A DNA stretch of 64,000 nt, taken from the NCBI GenBank assembly GCA_963829585.1, contig CAWHJD010000028.1:202550-266549 (forward strand). The letters run 5' to 3'. Source of the DNA: Sva-07 sp963829585. GTDB taxonomy: Bacteria; Actinomycetota; Acidimicrobiia; Acidimicrobiales; Ilumatobacteraceae. A program made the position numbers and the translations under genes. The notes beneath the pieces were generated by a model. It worked only from the letters and a program-made list of their open reading frames with translations, was not told where the DNA came from and did not search any database. Each line of letters begins with the position of its first letter. Positions within the stretch are counted from its first letter, which is position 1. This document shows positions 17,147 through 27,728 of this stretch, piece after piece.

Positions 17147-17830
17147 TCAGTGCAGGCGGGTGAGGGGATCGAACTCGATGACGTCCGGTGCCGAGAGTTC
17201 CGGGTTCCGGGGTTTGCCGGGACCGGCTCGCCGCCGAGCGCGCTCGTGTCGCCATCGGTGCCAGGGCGCGCGAGCGTTCGGTGTCGGGGCGTGCCGCTGG
17301 GCGAGACCCGTTCGAACCTGGGCCATCGCCCCGGGCCCGGACGTCCGCAGGATCACCAGGAGCGCGACGTGCATCGCGGTGATGCGACCTTCGCAGGTGA
17401 TGATGTTGCCCACTTCGACGACGCGTTCGGTCGATGCCGCCGATCCGTACGACTCGAGCAGCGACGAGGCGAGCCAGTGCGTCGCCGCCTCGTGGTTGCC
17501 GAGCAGTCCCGCCGCGGCAACGACGACCGTGCCGGTCGAACTCGCGGCCATCCACTCGCAGCGTGGGGCGACGAGACGCAGCCACGACAGCAGGTCTTCG
17601 TCACGCGCCGTGCGGGAACATCCGAGCCCACCCGGAACCAGCACGACGTCGGGATCGCGGACGTCGTCGAACAGTGCGTCGACGTGGTGACCTCCGGCGG
17701 GACCGTCGACATGGCCGAGGCGCGCGCCGACCCCGACGAGTTCGACGTCGGCGAGTTGTTCGAAGGCGATCGTGAACGCCTCGCACTCGTCTGCCGACAC
17801 CCCGTGCGACAGTGCCAGAGCGACCTGCAC
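17147..17830 (-). CDS. DJ-1/PfpI-family protein
   Basis: A class-I glutamine-amidotransferase-like (DJ-1/PfpI) domain runs from VQVALALSHGV through DPDVVLVPGGLG, a nucleophile-elbow region (AASSTGTVVVAAAGLL) and the NIITCEGRITAMHV segment. The elbow has Ser-Ser where relatives often have Cys, so catalysis by a Cys nucleophile is doubtful. I chose GTG at 17830 (227 residues) because upstream codons look non-coding; the start is uncertain. It is close to and divergent from the Baeyer-Villiger monooxygenase gene. Confidence 0.65.
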   Translation of the reverse strand: MQVALALSHGVSADECEAFTIAFEQLADVELVGVGARLGHVDGPAGGHHVDALFDDVRDPDVVLVPGGLGCSRTARDEDLLSWLRLVAPRCEWMAASSTGTVVVAAAGLLGNHEAATHWLASSLLESYGSAASTERVVEVGNIITCEGRITAMHVALLVILRTSGPGAMAQVRTGLAQRHAPTPNARAPWHRWRHERARRRAGPGKPRNPELSAPDVIEFDPLTRLH

Positions 17831-17930
17831 TCCCCCATCGTCGCACACCGTGCAACACGGCGCCAGTCGCGCCCGAGATCGCGATCGGCGCCGCTCGGAT
17901 CGCGGGTGCAGGAGTTTGTACGGTGCAAGC

Positions 17931-19718
<1,788 letters not shown>

Positions 19719-19724
19719 AAACCG

Positions 19725-19777
19725 CCGAAATTCTCCTCCAGGTGCGCGCTGAGCGCGCACTGCGAGGAGAATTTCGG
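19725..19777. repeat. Intergenic hairpin repeat, copy A
   Basis: A 53-nt inverted repeat with outer arms CCGAAATTCTCCTC and GAGGAGAATTTCGG and an inner TGCGCGCT/AGCGCGCA stem. It lies between the convergent BVMO and HtrA genes, so it probably also terminates transcription. Related copies are at 42973-43025 and 48861-48917. Confidence 0.8.
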
Positions 19778-19808
19778 CTGCTGGGGGGAAGGGCGGGGAG
19801 GAGACGGG

Positions 19809-21026
19809 TCAGGTGGGCTTCTTGCCGAGGGTGAGGGTGATGTCGACGGTCGAGCCGTTGCGGTCGACGGTCACGGTCACCTCGTCGCCGGGCTGACGCT
19901 TGGCGATGGCGACACCGAGGTCGGCGGGCTGGTCGATCGGCTCGCCGTCGAGGGCGACCACGACGTCGCCGACCCGGAGGTCGCTGTCGGCAGCGCCCGA
20001 ACCCGGGGCGATCTCGACGATCTCGGCGCCATCGCCGTCGGTCGCGGGCTGCGTGGTCACTCCCATCAGCGCACGGTCCGGCACGGTGCCCGACTGCAGC
20101 GAGTCGATGACGTCCATCACCGGCGTGATGGCGATGGCGAAGCCGATGTTCTGCGCCTGCCCGGCGATCGCGGTGTTGATGCCGACGACCTCGCCACGGC
20201 CGTTGAGCAGCGGACCACCGGAGTTGCCGGGGTTGATGGCGGTGTCGGTCTGGAGGAGGTTGACGAGCTGCTCGCCGTTCTCCTCGGTGATCGTGCGGTC
20301 CTTGGCCGACAGGATGCCGGCGGTGACCGACGGTTCGCCGTTCAGGTCGAGTGCGTACCCGACCGCGATGAGCTGGTCGCCGAGCTGGAGGTCGTCGGAG
20401 TTGCCGACCGCGAGCGGTTGCAGGTCGTTGCGGTCGACCTTGAGGACGGCGAGGTCACGGGTCGGGTCGGCCGCCACGATGGTGGCCGACTCCTCCGAAC
20501 CGTCGGAGAACGTGATCGTCGTGTCCTCGCCTTCGGCCACGACGTGGTTGTTGGTGACGATGTAGCCGTCCGCGCTCAACACGAAGCCGGTACCGGCGGC
20601 GGTGCCCTGCAACTGGCCGCCGATCGGGCTGGACTGCGTCACCGTCTGGTGGACCGACACGATCGACGGACGGGCGGCGTGCACCAGGGCGGCGATCGAT
20701 CCGCCGTCGACCGACACGGTCTGCGCGGCGACGCCGGGTGCCGAGACGGCGGCCGGGCTGTCGTTGCCGTCCTGGCCGACGACGTAACCGCCGAGGGCAG
20801 CGGCGGTCACCGCAGCCCCGACGACGATGCCGGCGCCGAAGCGCGCGCGTCCCCGCGGTCGCGAGGGTCCGGTCGCGACCGGCGGGGACGGGGGCGTCCA
20901 GCTGTTCACGACAGGGTCGCCGTAGGGAGGTTCGACGACACCGCCGACAGCGGTGGGAGGGGTGACCGGCGGGACGGTGGGAGGGGTGGCGGGCGGGACG
21001 GTGGGAGGGGTGAGCGGCATGTCCAT
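19809..21026 (-). CDS. HtrA/DegP-like serine protease with PDZ domain
   Basis: This 405-residue membrane-anchored S1C protease would act in envelope protein quality control. A Pro-rich cytoplasmic tail with repeated TPPTVPPATPP-type units precedes a membrane helix at about residues 63-85. The trypsin-like domain carries the triad: His in VTNNHVVAEG, Asp in DPTRDLAVLKV and Ser in NPGNSGGPL. A single PDZ domain ends the protein (about 305-400). Two closely spaced ATGs (21026 and 21020) could start it. It is divergent from the enoyl-CoA hydratase. Confidence 0.88.
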   Translation of the reverse strand: MDMPLTPPTVPPATPPTVPPVTPPTAVGGVVEPPYGDPVVNSWTPPSPPVATGPSRPRGRARFGAGIVVGAAVTAAALGGYVVGQDGNDSPAAVSAPGVAAQTVSVDGGSIAALVHAARPSIVSVHQTVTQSSPIGGQLQGTAAGTGFVLSADGYIVTNNHVVAEGEDTTITFSDGSEESATIVAADPTRDLAVLKVDRNDLQPLAVGNSDDLQLGDQLIAVGYALDLNGEPSVTAGILSAKDRTITEENGEQLVNLLQTDTAINPGNSGGPLLNGRGEVVGINTAIAGQAQNIGFAIAITPVMDVIDSLQSGTVPDRALMGVTTQPATDGDGAEIVEIAPGSGAADSDLRVGDVVVALDGEPIDQPADLGVAIAKRQPGDEVTVTVDRNGSTVDITLTLGKKPT

Positions 21027-21149
21027 CGGCGATCATCGTGCACCCGCCGGGTCAGAATCAGGTGAGAACGAGGTGATCGGTGGGCAAGAGTGCTCGGCGT
21101 GGGGCTCGGAGGCTGGGCGGGAGTGGCCGGACGTGGGAGGCTGGCCGCT

Positions 21150-21920
21150 GTGTACACCGAGATCGAGTACGACGAGCGCGACCACGTCGGTGTCATCACC
21201 ATCGATCGCCCCGAGGCGCGCAACGCCCTGACGTTCACCACCTACGACGAGCTGGCGGACGCGGTCGCCACGACGACCGCTCGCTGCCTGGTGATCACCG
21301 GTCGCGACCCGGCGTTCTGCTCGGGCGACGACGTGAAGCAGGTGATGGTCGCCGCGAGCAAGGAGTTGACCAGCCGCGACCGGACCCCCCGTCTCACGCC
21401 GGCCGCCGGGGTGCTCTTGCGCACCGACGTCCCGATCATCGCGGCGGTGAACGGAGCAGCGGTCGGCTGGGGCATGGAACTGGCGCTGATGGCCGACATC
21501 CGGATCGCGTCCGACCGGGCCCGATTCGGCGAACTGTTCGTCAAACGGGGGCTCTGCTGCGACGTCGCCGGCCTGGCCCGACTCGTCGAACTCGTCGGCA
21601 GGGAGACCGCCGCGGAGCTGCTGTACACCGGACGCATCGTCGACGCCGCCGAGGCCCGCGATCTGCGCCTCGTGTCGCGAGTCGTCCCGCACGACGACCT
21701 GCTGCCGACCGCGATCGACCTCGCATCCACCATCGCGGCCAACCCCCCGCTCGCGGTGCAGGCACTCAAGCGCGGATTGCGGACGGCGCTCGACCCCGAC
21801 TGGGACGAGCTCGGCTCCTGGGTCAGCTCGACACTCGCCGACCTCTTCCGCACCGCGGACCACCGAGAAGGCGTCCAGTCGTTCCTGGAGAAACGACCCG
21901 CCAACTTCACCGGCAAGTGA
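21150..21920 (+). CDS. Enoyl-CoA hydratase/isomerase family protein
   Basis: This 256-residue crotonase-fold protein would hydrate or isomerise enoyl-CoA. It shows the opening VITIDRPEARNAL, the oxyanion-hole region PAFCSGDDVK and NGAAVGWGMELALMADIRIA, where the conserved Glu sits. The region of the second catalytic Glu reads RFGELFVKRGL. I chose GTG at 21150 because the product then begins YTEIEYDERDHVGVI; an upstream ATG would add a Gly-rich non-coding-like stretch. It probably acts in fatty acid or xenobiotic acyl-CoA breakdown. An SDR remnant follows. Confidence 0.85.
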   Translation: MYTEIEYDERDHVGVITIDRPEARNALTFTTYDELADAVATTTARCLVITGRDPAFCSGDDVKQVMVAASKELTSRDRTPRLTPAAGVLLRTDVPIIAAVNGAAVGWGMELALMADIRIASDRARFGELFVKRGLCCDVAGLARLVELVGRETAAELLYTGRIVDAAEARDLRLVSRVVPHDDLLPTAIDLASTIAANPPLAVQALKRGLRTALDPDWDELGSWVSSTLADLFRTADHREGVQSFLEKRPANFTGK

Positions 21921-21972
21921 CCTCCGCAACCTGAACTACCCTCGCCGTCCGGTGAGGTCAGGCCGCGGAACG

Positions 21973-22173
21973 ATGAAGGACCTACGAGGAACGATCGCGG
22001 TCGTCACCGTCGAGTGCATCAGGAAGAACCGTTCCGAGGTGACCGTCAACACCCCTCCGGTACGGCCGTTGATCGTGCTCGCCAACGCGTTCCCGGCGAT
22101 CACGCCGTTCCTGCTGCGCAAGTTCGGCTACACGAAGTCGTTCGAGCAGGTCATCGCCGCCGGCATCGAGTGA
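21973..22173 (+). pseudogene. Short-chain dehydrogenase remnant with large internal deletion
   Basis: This 66-codon frame looks like the two ends of an SDR gene joined together. It opens MKDLRGTIAVVT, the usual first beta strand before the missing TGxxxGxG loop. After a short junction (VECIRKNRSE) it continues VTVNTPPVRPLIVLANAFP and FLLRKFGYTKSF, which resembles SDR C-termini. The whole cofactor and catalytic region, roughly 200 residues, is absent. The frame itself is intact, so a short product could be made, but it could not be a dehydrogenase. The assignment rests on recognising both ends and is moderate. Confidence 0.5.
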
Positions 22174-22239
22174 CCATCGCGAGCGGACGGCGCCGCTCGG
22201 TCTGACCTCCTCGACCCCGCTCGCCGGTACGGTCGGGCC

Positions 22240-23000
22240 GTGCTCGATCTGCCGATTGCCGACCCGTGGTTCGTCGTCGATCGGATCGGCGACGACATCG
22301 CGACTGATCACCGAACCCCACGTCCATCCGCTCCTGCGATGCAACGTGTGGCACGTACGCGGTCGCGAGTTCGACCTCGTGGTCGACACGTCGCTCGGGA
22401 TCCGTCCGCTGCGGCACCTGGTCGAGCACGACGTGGGCCACGAACTGCTGGCGGTCGCGACCCACGCCCACGGCGATCACGTCGGTGGGCTCCACGAGTT
22501 CGACCGCCGGGCGATCCACCCGGCCGAGGCCGACGAACTGAGCTCGGCCGGCGTGGTCACCCTCGATGCCACCCTGTTCGGACCCACGGTCTGTCAGCCG
22601 TATCTCGATGCCGGCTACGACGTGCCCGACCTCCTCGTCGATGCGGTGCCCGCGGGCGGCATGGCGAGCGCCACGTTCGAGCGGCCCGCTGCGCCGCCGA
22701 CCACGCTGCTCGCCGACGGCGACGTCGTCGACCTCGGCGATCGCTCGTTCGAGGTGCTCCACCTCCCGGGCCACTCCCCCGGCAGCATCGGGCTCTGGGA
22801 GGCGAGGAGTGGCGTGTTGTTCTCCGGCGACGCGGTCTACGACGGGCCGCTGCTCGACGAATTGGAGGGCTGCGACATCGAGGCCTATGTCGCCACCATG
22901 CGCCGCCTGCGTGACCTGCCCGTCCGAGTGGTCCACGGCGGCCACGAGCCGAGCTTCGGCCGCGAGCGTCTCGTCGAACTCTGCGACGCCTACCTCACCG
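22240..23000 (+). pseudogene. Metallo-beta-lactamase-fold hydrolase, frameshifted and without its own stop
   Basis: The N-terminus reads MLDLPIADPWFVVDRIGDD from a GTG at 22240. The frame then breaks, and the rest (PHVHPLLRCNVWHV, the zinc motif THAHGDHVGG, LHLPGHSPGS, FSGDAVYDG, VVHGGHEPSF) lies one frame over. Removing one A at about 22303 restores it. All metal-binding motifs are present. At the C-terminus the frame runs without a stop into a fragment resembling a Rid protein, which suggests a deletion removed the 3' end of this gene and the 5' end of the next. The chosen end is approximate. Confidence 0.7.
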
Positions 23001-23148
23001 CTGCGGGCCTGACGACCGCGGCCGTCCAGGCACTCCGCAACGTCGGCACGGCACTGGCGGCCGGCGGCGCAGGGTGGGGCGATAGGGGGTGCAGTCGCTC
23101 TTCGAGCCGGATCACCTGGTGGAGATCGACGTCGTCGCCGAGGTCTGA
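23001..23148 (+). pseudogene. Rid/YjgF-like gene fragment
   Basis: This stretch encodes two pieces that look like a RidA-family protein. The first is VQALRNVGTALAAGGAGWGD, in the frame of the upstream hydrolase. The second, one frame over, is VQSLFEPDHLVEIDVVAEV ending in a TGA at 23146-23148. These correspond to an early helix and the C-terminal strand of Rid proteins, with the start and about 60-70 middle residues missing. I am only moderately sure because both pieces are short. Confidence 0.4.
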
Positions 23149-23180
23149 CCATCCGACGAGGCCCGCGGTACAGTCCGGGG

Positions 23181-25100
23181 ATGGCATCGGCCAGCGATCG
23201 TCGGCACCGTCACCGCCCGCTGGAACGTCTGACGGAACCGCTGGTTCGAGACGACGGCGTTCTGCGTCCGGCGAGCTGGGACGAAGCGCTCGACCGTGCC
23301 GCCGCCGGATTCCGGTCGGCCCGTGCGGGTGGCTCGTCGATCGGCGTGTTCTCGTGTTCGAAATCGACGAACGAGATGAACTTCGTCGCCCAGAAGCTCG
23401 CTCGCGTCGCATTCGGCACCAACAACATCGACAGCTGCAACCGGACTTGACACGCTCCCTCGGTGGTCGGTCTGGCCACCGTGTTCGGAGCAGGCGGTGG
23501 AACATCGTCGTACGCCGAGGCCGAGGCCTCGGACGTGATCGTGATGTGGGGATCGAACGCCCGCAACGCGCACCCGATCTACTTCCACCACGTCCTCCAG
23601 GCGATCGGTCGCGGCGCCAAGCTCTACGTCGTCGACCCGCGACGCTCGGAGACCGCTCAGTTCGCGGATCGTTGGCTCGGCCTGGAGGTCGGCACCGACA
23701 TCGCGCTGTCGAACACGATCGGCCGCGAGATCATCGCGGCCGGGCTGACGCACCCGGACTTCATCCGCCGCGCGACGTCGGGATACGACGAGTACGCCGC
23801 CTCGGTCGAGGACTGGACGCTCGAGCGTGGCAGCGCGGTCACCGGTGTTCCCGCCGATGCGATCCGTGAACTCGCCCACGCCTACGCAGGTGCCGCAGCG
23901 GCGCAGCTCTGTTGGACGCTCGGAATCACCGAACACCACAACGGTGTCGACAACGTGCTGTCGTTGTGCAACCTCGCGCTCCTCACCGGCCAGGTCGGCC
24001 GGTACGGCGCCGGACTCTCGCCACTGCGGGGGCAGAACAACGTGCAGGGCGGTGGCGACATGGGTGCCCTTCCCAACAAGCTGCCCGGGTTCCAGGACGT
24101 GGACGACGACGTCGCACGAGCGAAGTTCGAGGCCGAGTGGTCGACGTCGATTCCATCCACCGACGGGTGGAATCTGACCGAGATGTTCGACGCGATGGAG
24201 CACCGTGATCTCCGTTCGCTGCTCGTGATCGGTGAGAACCCGGCACAGTCGGAGGCCGACGTGAGCAGGGCGGTCGAACTGCTCGGCGGGCTCGACCATC
24301 TGGTCGTGCTCGACATCCACCTGACGAAGACCGCGGAACTCGCCGACGTCGTACTGCCCGGCTCAGCGTCGTGGTGCGAGTCCGATGGCACCGTGACCAA
24401 CTCCGAGCGTCGCGTGCAACGCGTGCGCAAGGCGCTCGATCCGCCGGGCAACGCCCGCGACGACATCGACATCCTGGTCGACCTGGGACGCCGCCTCGGT
24501 CACGACTGGCACTACGACACGCACGAGGACGTCTGGAACGAACTCCGACGACTGTCGCCGATGCATGCCGGCATGTCGTGGGAACGGATCGGATCACTCG
24601 GTGGCATCCAGTGGCCCTGTTTCACGGACGACACGCTGGAGCCGCCGTTCCTCCACGGCCGTCTCTGGGCCGAGGACCCCGCGGATCGAGGTCGACCTGC
24701 TCCGTTCAGCGTCGTCGTCCACGAGCCTCCGGCCGAGCCGGTCACCGCCGAGTTCCCGATGCGGCTCACGACTGGCCGCCGACTCGACTCGTACAACACG
24801 GGCGTCCAGTCCGGCGGCTACCGCAGCCCGAACCGGGTCGGCGAGACGATCGACGTCTCACCCCATGATGCCCGGGCCCTGGGCCTCGCCGATGGCGAAC
24901 TCGTACGGGTCTCGTCGCCGCGTGGGTCGATCGAGGCCCCGGTTCGCGTCGACCGCGGGCTTCGCGCGGGCCTCGTGTTCATGTCATTCCACTTCCCCGA
25001 CGAGATCGACGTGAACCAGCTCACGATCGACGCCACCGATCCGAAGTCGGGGACCGCCGAGTTCAAGGCCGCCGCCGTGCGCATCGAGAAGTTGGCATGA
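23181..25100 (+). CDS. Selenocysteine-containing formate dehydrogenase alpha subunit, catalytic part (UGA read-through)
   Basis: This molybdopterin-bis-MGD oxidoreductase of 639 residues is read through an in-frame TGA at 23448-23450 as selenocysteine (Sec90). The local sequence is DSCNRT-Sec-HAPSVVGL, the formate dehydrogenase Mo-ligand site, and both halves are in the same frame. A SECIS-like hairpin starts 11 nt downstream. Later motifs include MWGSNARNAHP, PLRGQNNVQGGGDMGALPN and the C-terminal MGD-binding domain (FPMRLTTGRRLDSYNTG, RVSSPRGS). It oxidises formate to CO2. The family's N-terminal Fe-S region is absent here and is found in a separate gene at 26838. The start ATG is at 23181. 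Sec use requires SelA/SelB/SelC elsewhere in the genome. Confidence 0.88.
23462..23480 (+). promoter_or_regulatory. SECIS element for selenocysteine insertion
   Basis: The 19-nt mRNA segment GGUGGUCGGUCUGGCCACC folds into a 7-bp stem (one G-U pair) with loop GGUCU, beginning 11 nt after the UGA. The Escherichia coli fdhF minihelix recognised by SelB has a very similar apical GGUCU and similar spacing. The hairpin is inside the coding sequence. Confidence 0.8.
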
Positions 25101-25131
25101 TCCCGCCGGCAGTGACCATGCGTCGGTCGCC

Positions 25132-26841
25132 ATGGACCTGAAGACGCGCGGCGTCGAGCCCACCACCGCCGAACGCGCCGCCATCGACGCCGTGCTCGGG
25201 GCCGACCAACCGCCGCGTTCGCACGACCGGATCGGCGGCCGGTCGCTCCGAGCGCGCCGTCACCTGCTGTTGCCGACGCTGCACGCCGTGAACGACCGGG
25301 TGGGATGGATCAGCCCTGCAGCCATCGACCACATCGCCGAACGCCTCGACGTGTCGCCCGCCGAGATCCATGGTGTCGTCACGTTCTACGGGCTGTTCTC
25401 GACCAGCGAACGGCCGGCGCGTCAGGTCCACGTGTGTATCGACCTGGTGTGCCGCATCGAGCGGGGCGGAGGCGAACTCCCCGACGGCGCCCACCCGTCT
25501 CCGTGTCTCGGGATGTGCGAGCAGGCTCCCGCCGTGCTCGTCACCGAAGCCGGAGAGCCCGCGCGTCGCACGACGATCGGGGGCATCGTCGGGGTGGACG
25601 AACTGGTGGCGGGTGGCCCGGTTCCGAGGCCCGAGCCGAGTCGCGTTGCGTCCGTCCCCCAGGCCGGGAACCCGGACCTGGTACTGCTCGCCAGGGCCGG
25701 GCGCGGGGATCCTCTCGACTTCGAGGCCTACCTGGCCGACGGGGGCCTGCGCGCGCTCGAGCGCGCCCGCGAGATCGGCCCGACCGGCGTGATCGACCTG
25801 GTCGACGCCGCCGGACTGCTCGGCCGGGGCGGTGCCGCCTTCCCGACCGCGAGGAAGTGGCTGGCAGTGCGGAGCCAGCCGGCCACACCGCGCCATCTGG
25901 TCTGCAATGCCGACGAGTCGGAGCCGGGCACGTTCAAGGATCGGGTGCTGATCGAGAACGATCCGTTCGCGCTGCTGGAGTCGATGGCGATCGCTGCGCT
26001 CGCCGCAGGCTGCGCCCACGGCTGGATCTACCTGCGCGGCGAGTACCCGGAGGCGGAGGCGACGCTGACCTCCGCGATCGAGAGGTTCCGGGCAGAGGGG
26101 ATTCTCGGCGCCGGCTTCGACATCTCGATCAGGCGCGGCGCGGGCGCCTACGTCTGCGGCGAGGAGACCGCGATCTTCAACTCGATCGAAGGGTTCCGCG
26201 GCGAGCCCCGCAACAAGCCGCCGTACCCGTACGAGGTGGGGTTGTTCGGCGCGCCGACGGTGGTCAACAACGTCGAGACGCTGATGAACGTGCCGTCGAT
26301 CGTGCTGGGTCGAACCTCGTCGAACCGGCGGTTGTTCTGCCTCTCCGGCGCGGTCGCGGCGCCGGGCGTCTACGAGGTGGAACTCGGGCTGACACTCCGC
26401 GAACTCGTCGAACTCGCCGGCGGGCTCAGATCCGGCTCGGAGCTGCAGGCCGTACTGCTCGGCGGCGCGGCCGGCCGGTACGTCGCGCCGAACGCACTCG
26501 ACGTGAGACTCGACCACGAGTCGGTGCGCGAGGCGGGGCTCACGCTCGGCTCGGGTGTCGTGATGGTGCTCGATCAGTCGGTCGATCTCGTCGACCAGAT
26601 CCGCCGGATCGCCGCCTTCTTCCGCGACGAGTCGTGCGGCCAGTGCGTGCCGTGCCGCGTCGGGACCGTCCGCCAGGAGGAGGTCCTCGAACGGCTCGCC
26701 GACGGTGTGCGCCAGGGCGACGTGGAGCTGCTCGCCGACATCGGACGGGCCATGGCCGATGCGTCGATCTGCGGTCTCGGGCAGACCGCCCATCAGGCGA
26801 TCGAGTCGGCGGTCGTGACGCTGGGGGTGTTCCGCCCGTGA
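25132..26841 (+). CDS. NAD-linked formate dehydrogenase beta subunit (NuoE-NuoF fusion)
   Basis: This 569-residue fusion carries electrons to NAD+. Residues about 30-165 are a NuoE-type thioredoxin-like [2Fe-2S] domain with cysteines in VHVCIDLVCRI and PCLGMCEQAP. Residues about 185-560 are NuoF-like. They include an FMN/NAD-binding region (GLLGRGGAAFPTARKW, CNADESEPGTFKDR, GAGAYVCGEETA) and the [4Fe-4S] motif SCGQCVPCRVGT. A NuoE-NuoF fusion is common in NAD-dependent formate dehydrogenases and hydrogenases. It lies 31 bp after the catalytic gene and overlaps the next gene by 4 bp, so all three should be co-translated. Confidence 0.9.
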   Translation: MDLKTRGVEPTTAERAAIDAVLGADQPPRSHDRIGGRSLRARRHLLLPTLHAVNDRVGWISPAAIDHIAERLDVSPAEIHGVVTFYGLFSTSERPARQVHVCIDLVCRIERGGGELPDGAHPSPCLGMCEQAPAVLVTEAGEPARRTTIGGIVGVDELVAGGPVPRPEPSRVASVPQAGNPDLVLLARAGRGDPLDFEAYLADGGLRALERAREIGPTGVIDLVDAAGLLGRGGAAFPTARKWLAVRSQPATPRHLVCNADESEPGTFKDRVLIENDPFALLESMAIAALAAGCAHGWIYLRGEYPEAEATLTSAIERFRAEGILGAGFDISIRRGAGAYVCGEETAIFNSIEGFRGEPRNKPPYPYEVGLFGAPTVVNNVETLMNVPSIVLGRTSSNRRLFCLSGAVAAPGVYEVELGLTLRELVELAGGLRSGSELQAVLLGGAAGRYVAPNALDVRLDHESVREAGLTLGSGVVMVLDQSVDLVDQIRRIAAFFRDESCGQCVPCRVGTVRQEEVLERLADGVRQGDVELLADIGRAMADASICGLGQTAHQAIESAVVTLGVFRP

Positions 26842-27728
26842 ACGATGTCCCGGTCGACATCCGCAGCCGGCCGTCCGTCACCGCGACGATCGACGGCGCC
26901 ACGGTGACCGTCGACGCGGGGACGACGATCCTGCAGGCGTGCGGCGGACGCGGCGGTGAGATCCCCACGCTCTGCGTCGGCGACACCATCACGCCGAAGA
27001 ACGCGTGCCGGCTGTGCGTGGTGGAGGTCGAGGGATCGCGGGCACTCGTTCCTGCGTGCTCGCGGCCGATCGAGGCCGACATGGTCGTGCACACGCGCTC
27101 CGAGCGCGTCGACCATGCCCGGCGCATGGTGCTGGAGTTCCTCGGCTCGTCGGTCGACCTGTCGCTGACCGCGAACGTGGCCGAGTGGAACCACGAGTAC
27201 GGCGTCGACCTCGACCGGTACGGTGCCGACGCCGCAACGGTCGCGCAGCCCGTCAAGATCGACAACGACCTCTACGTGCGCGACTACGCGAAGTGCATCC
27301 TCTGCTACCAGTGCGTCGACGCCTGCGGCGAGCAGTGGCAGCACAGTTTCGTCATCGAGATCGCCGGACGCGGCTTCGACGCCCACGTCTCGACCGAACA
27401 CGACGTGGCTCTCCCCGATTCGGCGTGCGTCTACTGCGGCAACTGCATCCAGGTGTGTCCGACCGGGGCGCTGATGGCGACCACGGAGTTCGACATGCGA
27501 GCCGCCGGGACCTGGGACGACGAGCGTCAGACGGTGACCGAGACCATCTGCGGTTTCTGCGGGGTGGGGTGCGGGCTCGAACTGCACGTGCAGGACGACA
27601 CCATCGTCAAGGTCACCTCACCACCCGACAACCCCATCACCCACGGCAATCTGTGCATCAAGGGTCGGTTCGGGTTCCAGCACGTCCAGAACCGCCCAGA
27701 TCGAGACGCTCCGGCGCATAGACGTTGA
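26838..27728 (+). CDS. Formate dehydrogenase alpha subunit, N-terminal Fe-S part (NuoG-like)
   Basis: This 296-residue protein holds the iron-sulfur half usually fused in front of the catalytic domain. It has a plant-type [2Fe-2S] domain (CGGRGGEIPTLC...CRLCVVEVEG), the His/Cys region near HARRMVLEF, and two [4Fe-4S] sets (CILCYQCVDAC and CVYCGNCIQVCPTGAL). It ends with the Mo-bis-MGD [4Fe-4S] domain (CGFCGVGCGLEL...NLCIKGRFGF). It stops at the point where the catalytic subunit at 23181 begins. The GTG at 26838 overlaps the NuoEF stop. It overlaps the convergent fdhD gene by 71 bp. It should relay electrons from the Mo site to NuoEF. Confidence 0.85.
   Translation: MNDVPVDIRSRPSVTATIDGATVTVDAGTTILQACGGRGGEIPTLCVGDTITPKNACRLCVVEVEGSRALVPACSRPIEADMVVHTRSERVDHARRMVLEFLGSSVDLSLTANVAEWNHEYGVDLDRYGADAATVAQPVKIDNDLYVRDYAKCILCYQCVDACGEQWQHSFVIEIAGRGFDAHVSTEHDVALPDSACVYCGNCIQVCPTGALMATTEFDMRAAGTWDDERQTVTETICGFCGVGCGLELHVQDDTIVKVTSPPDNPITHGNLCIKGRFGFQHVQNRPDRDAPAHRR

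Noticed and set aside
23448..23450. TGA as a nonsense mutation making the formate dehydrogenase a pseudogene
   Set aside because: The frame continues unchanged, the TGA is at the known Mo-ligand Sec/Cys position, and a SECIS-like hairpin follows at the correct distance.
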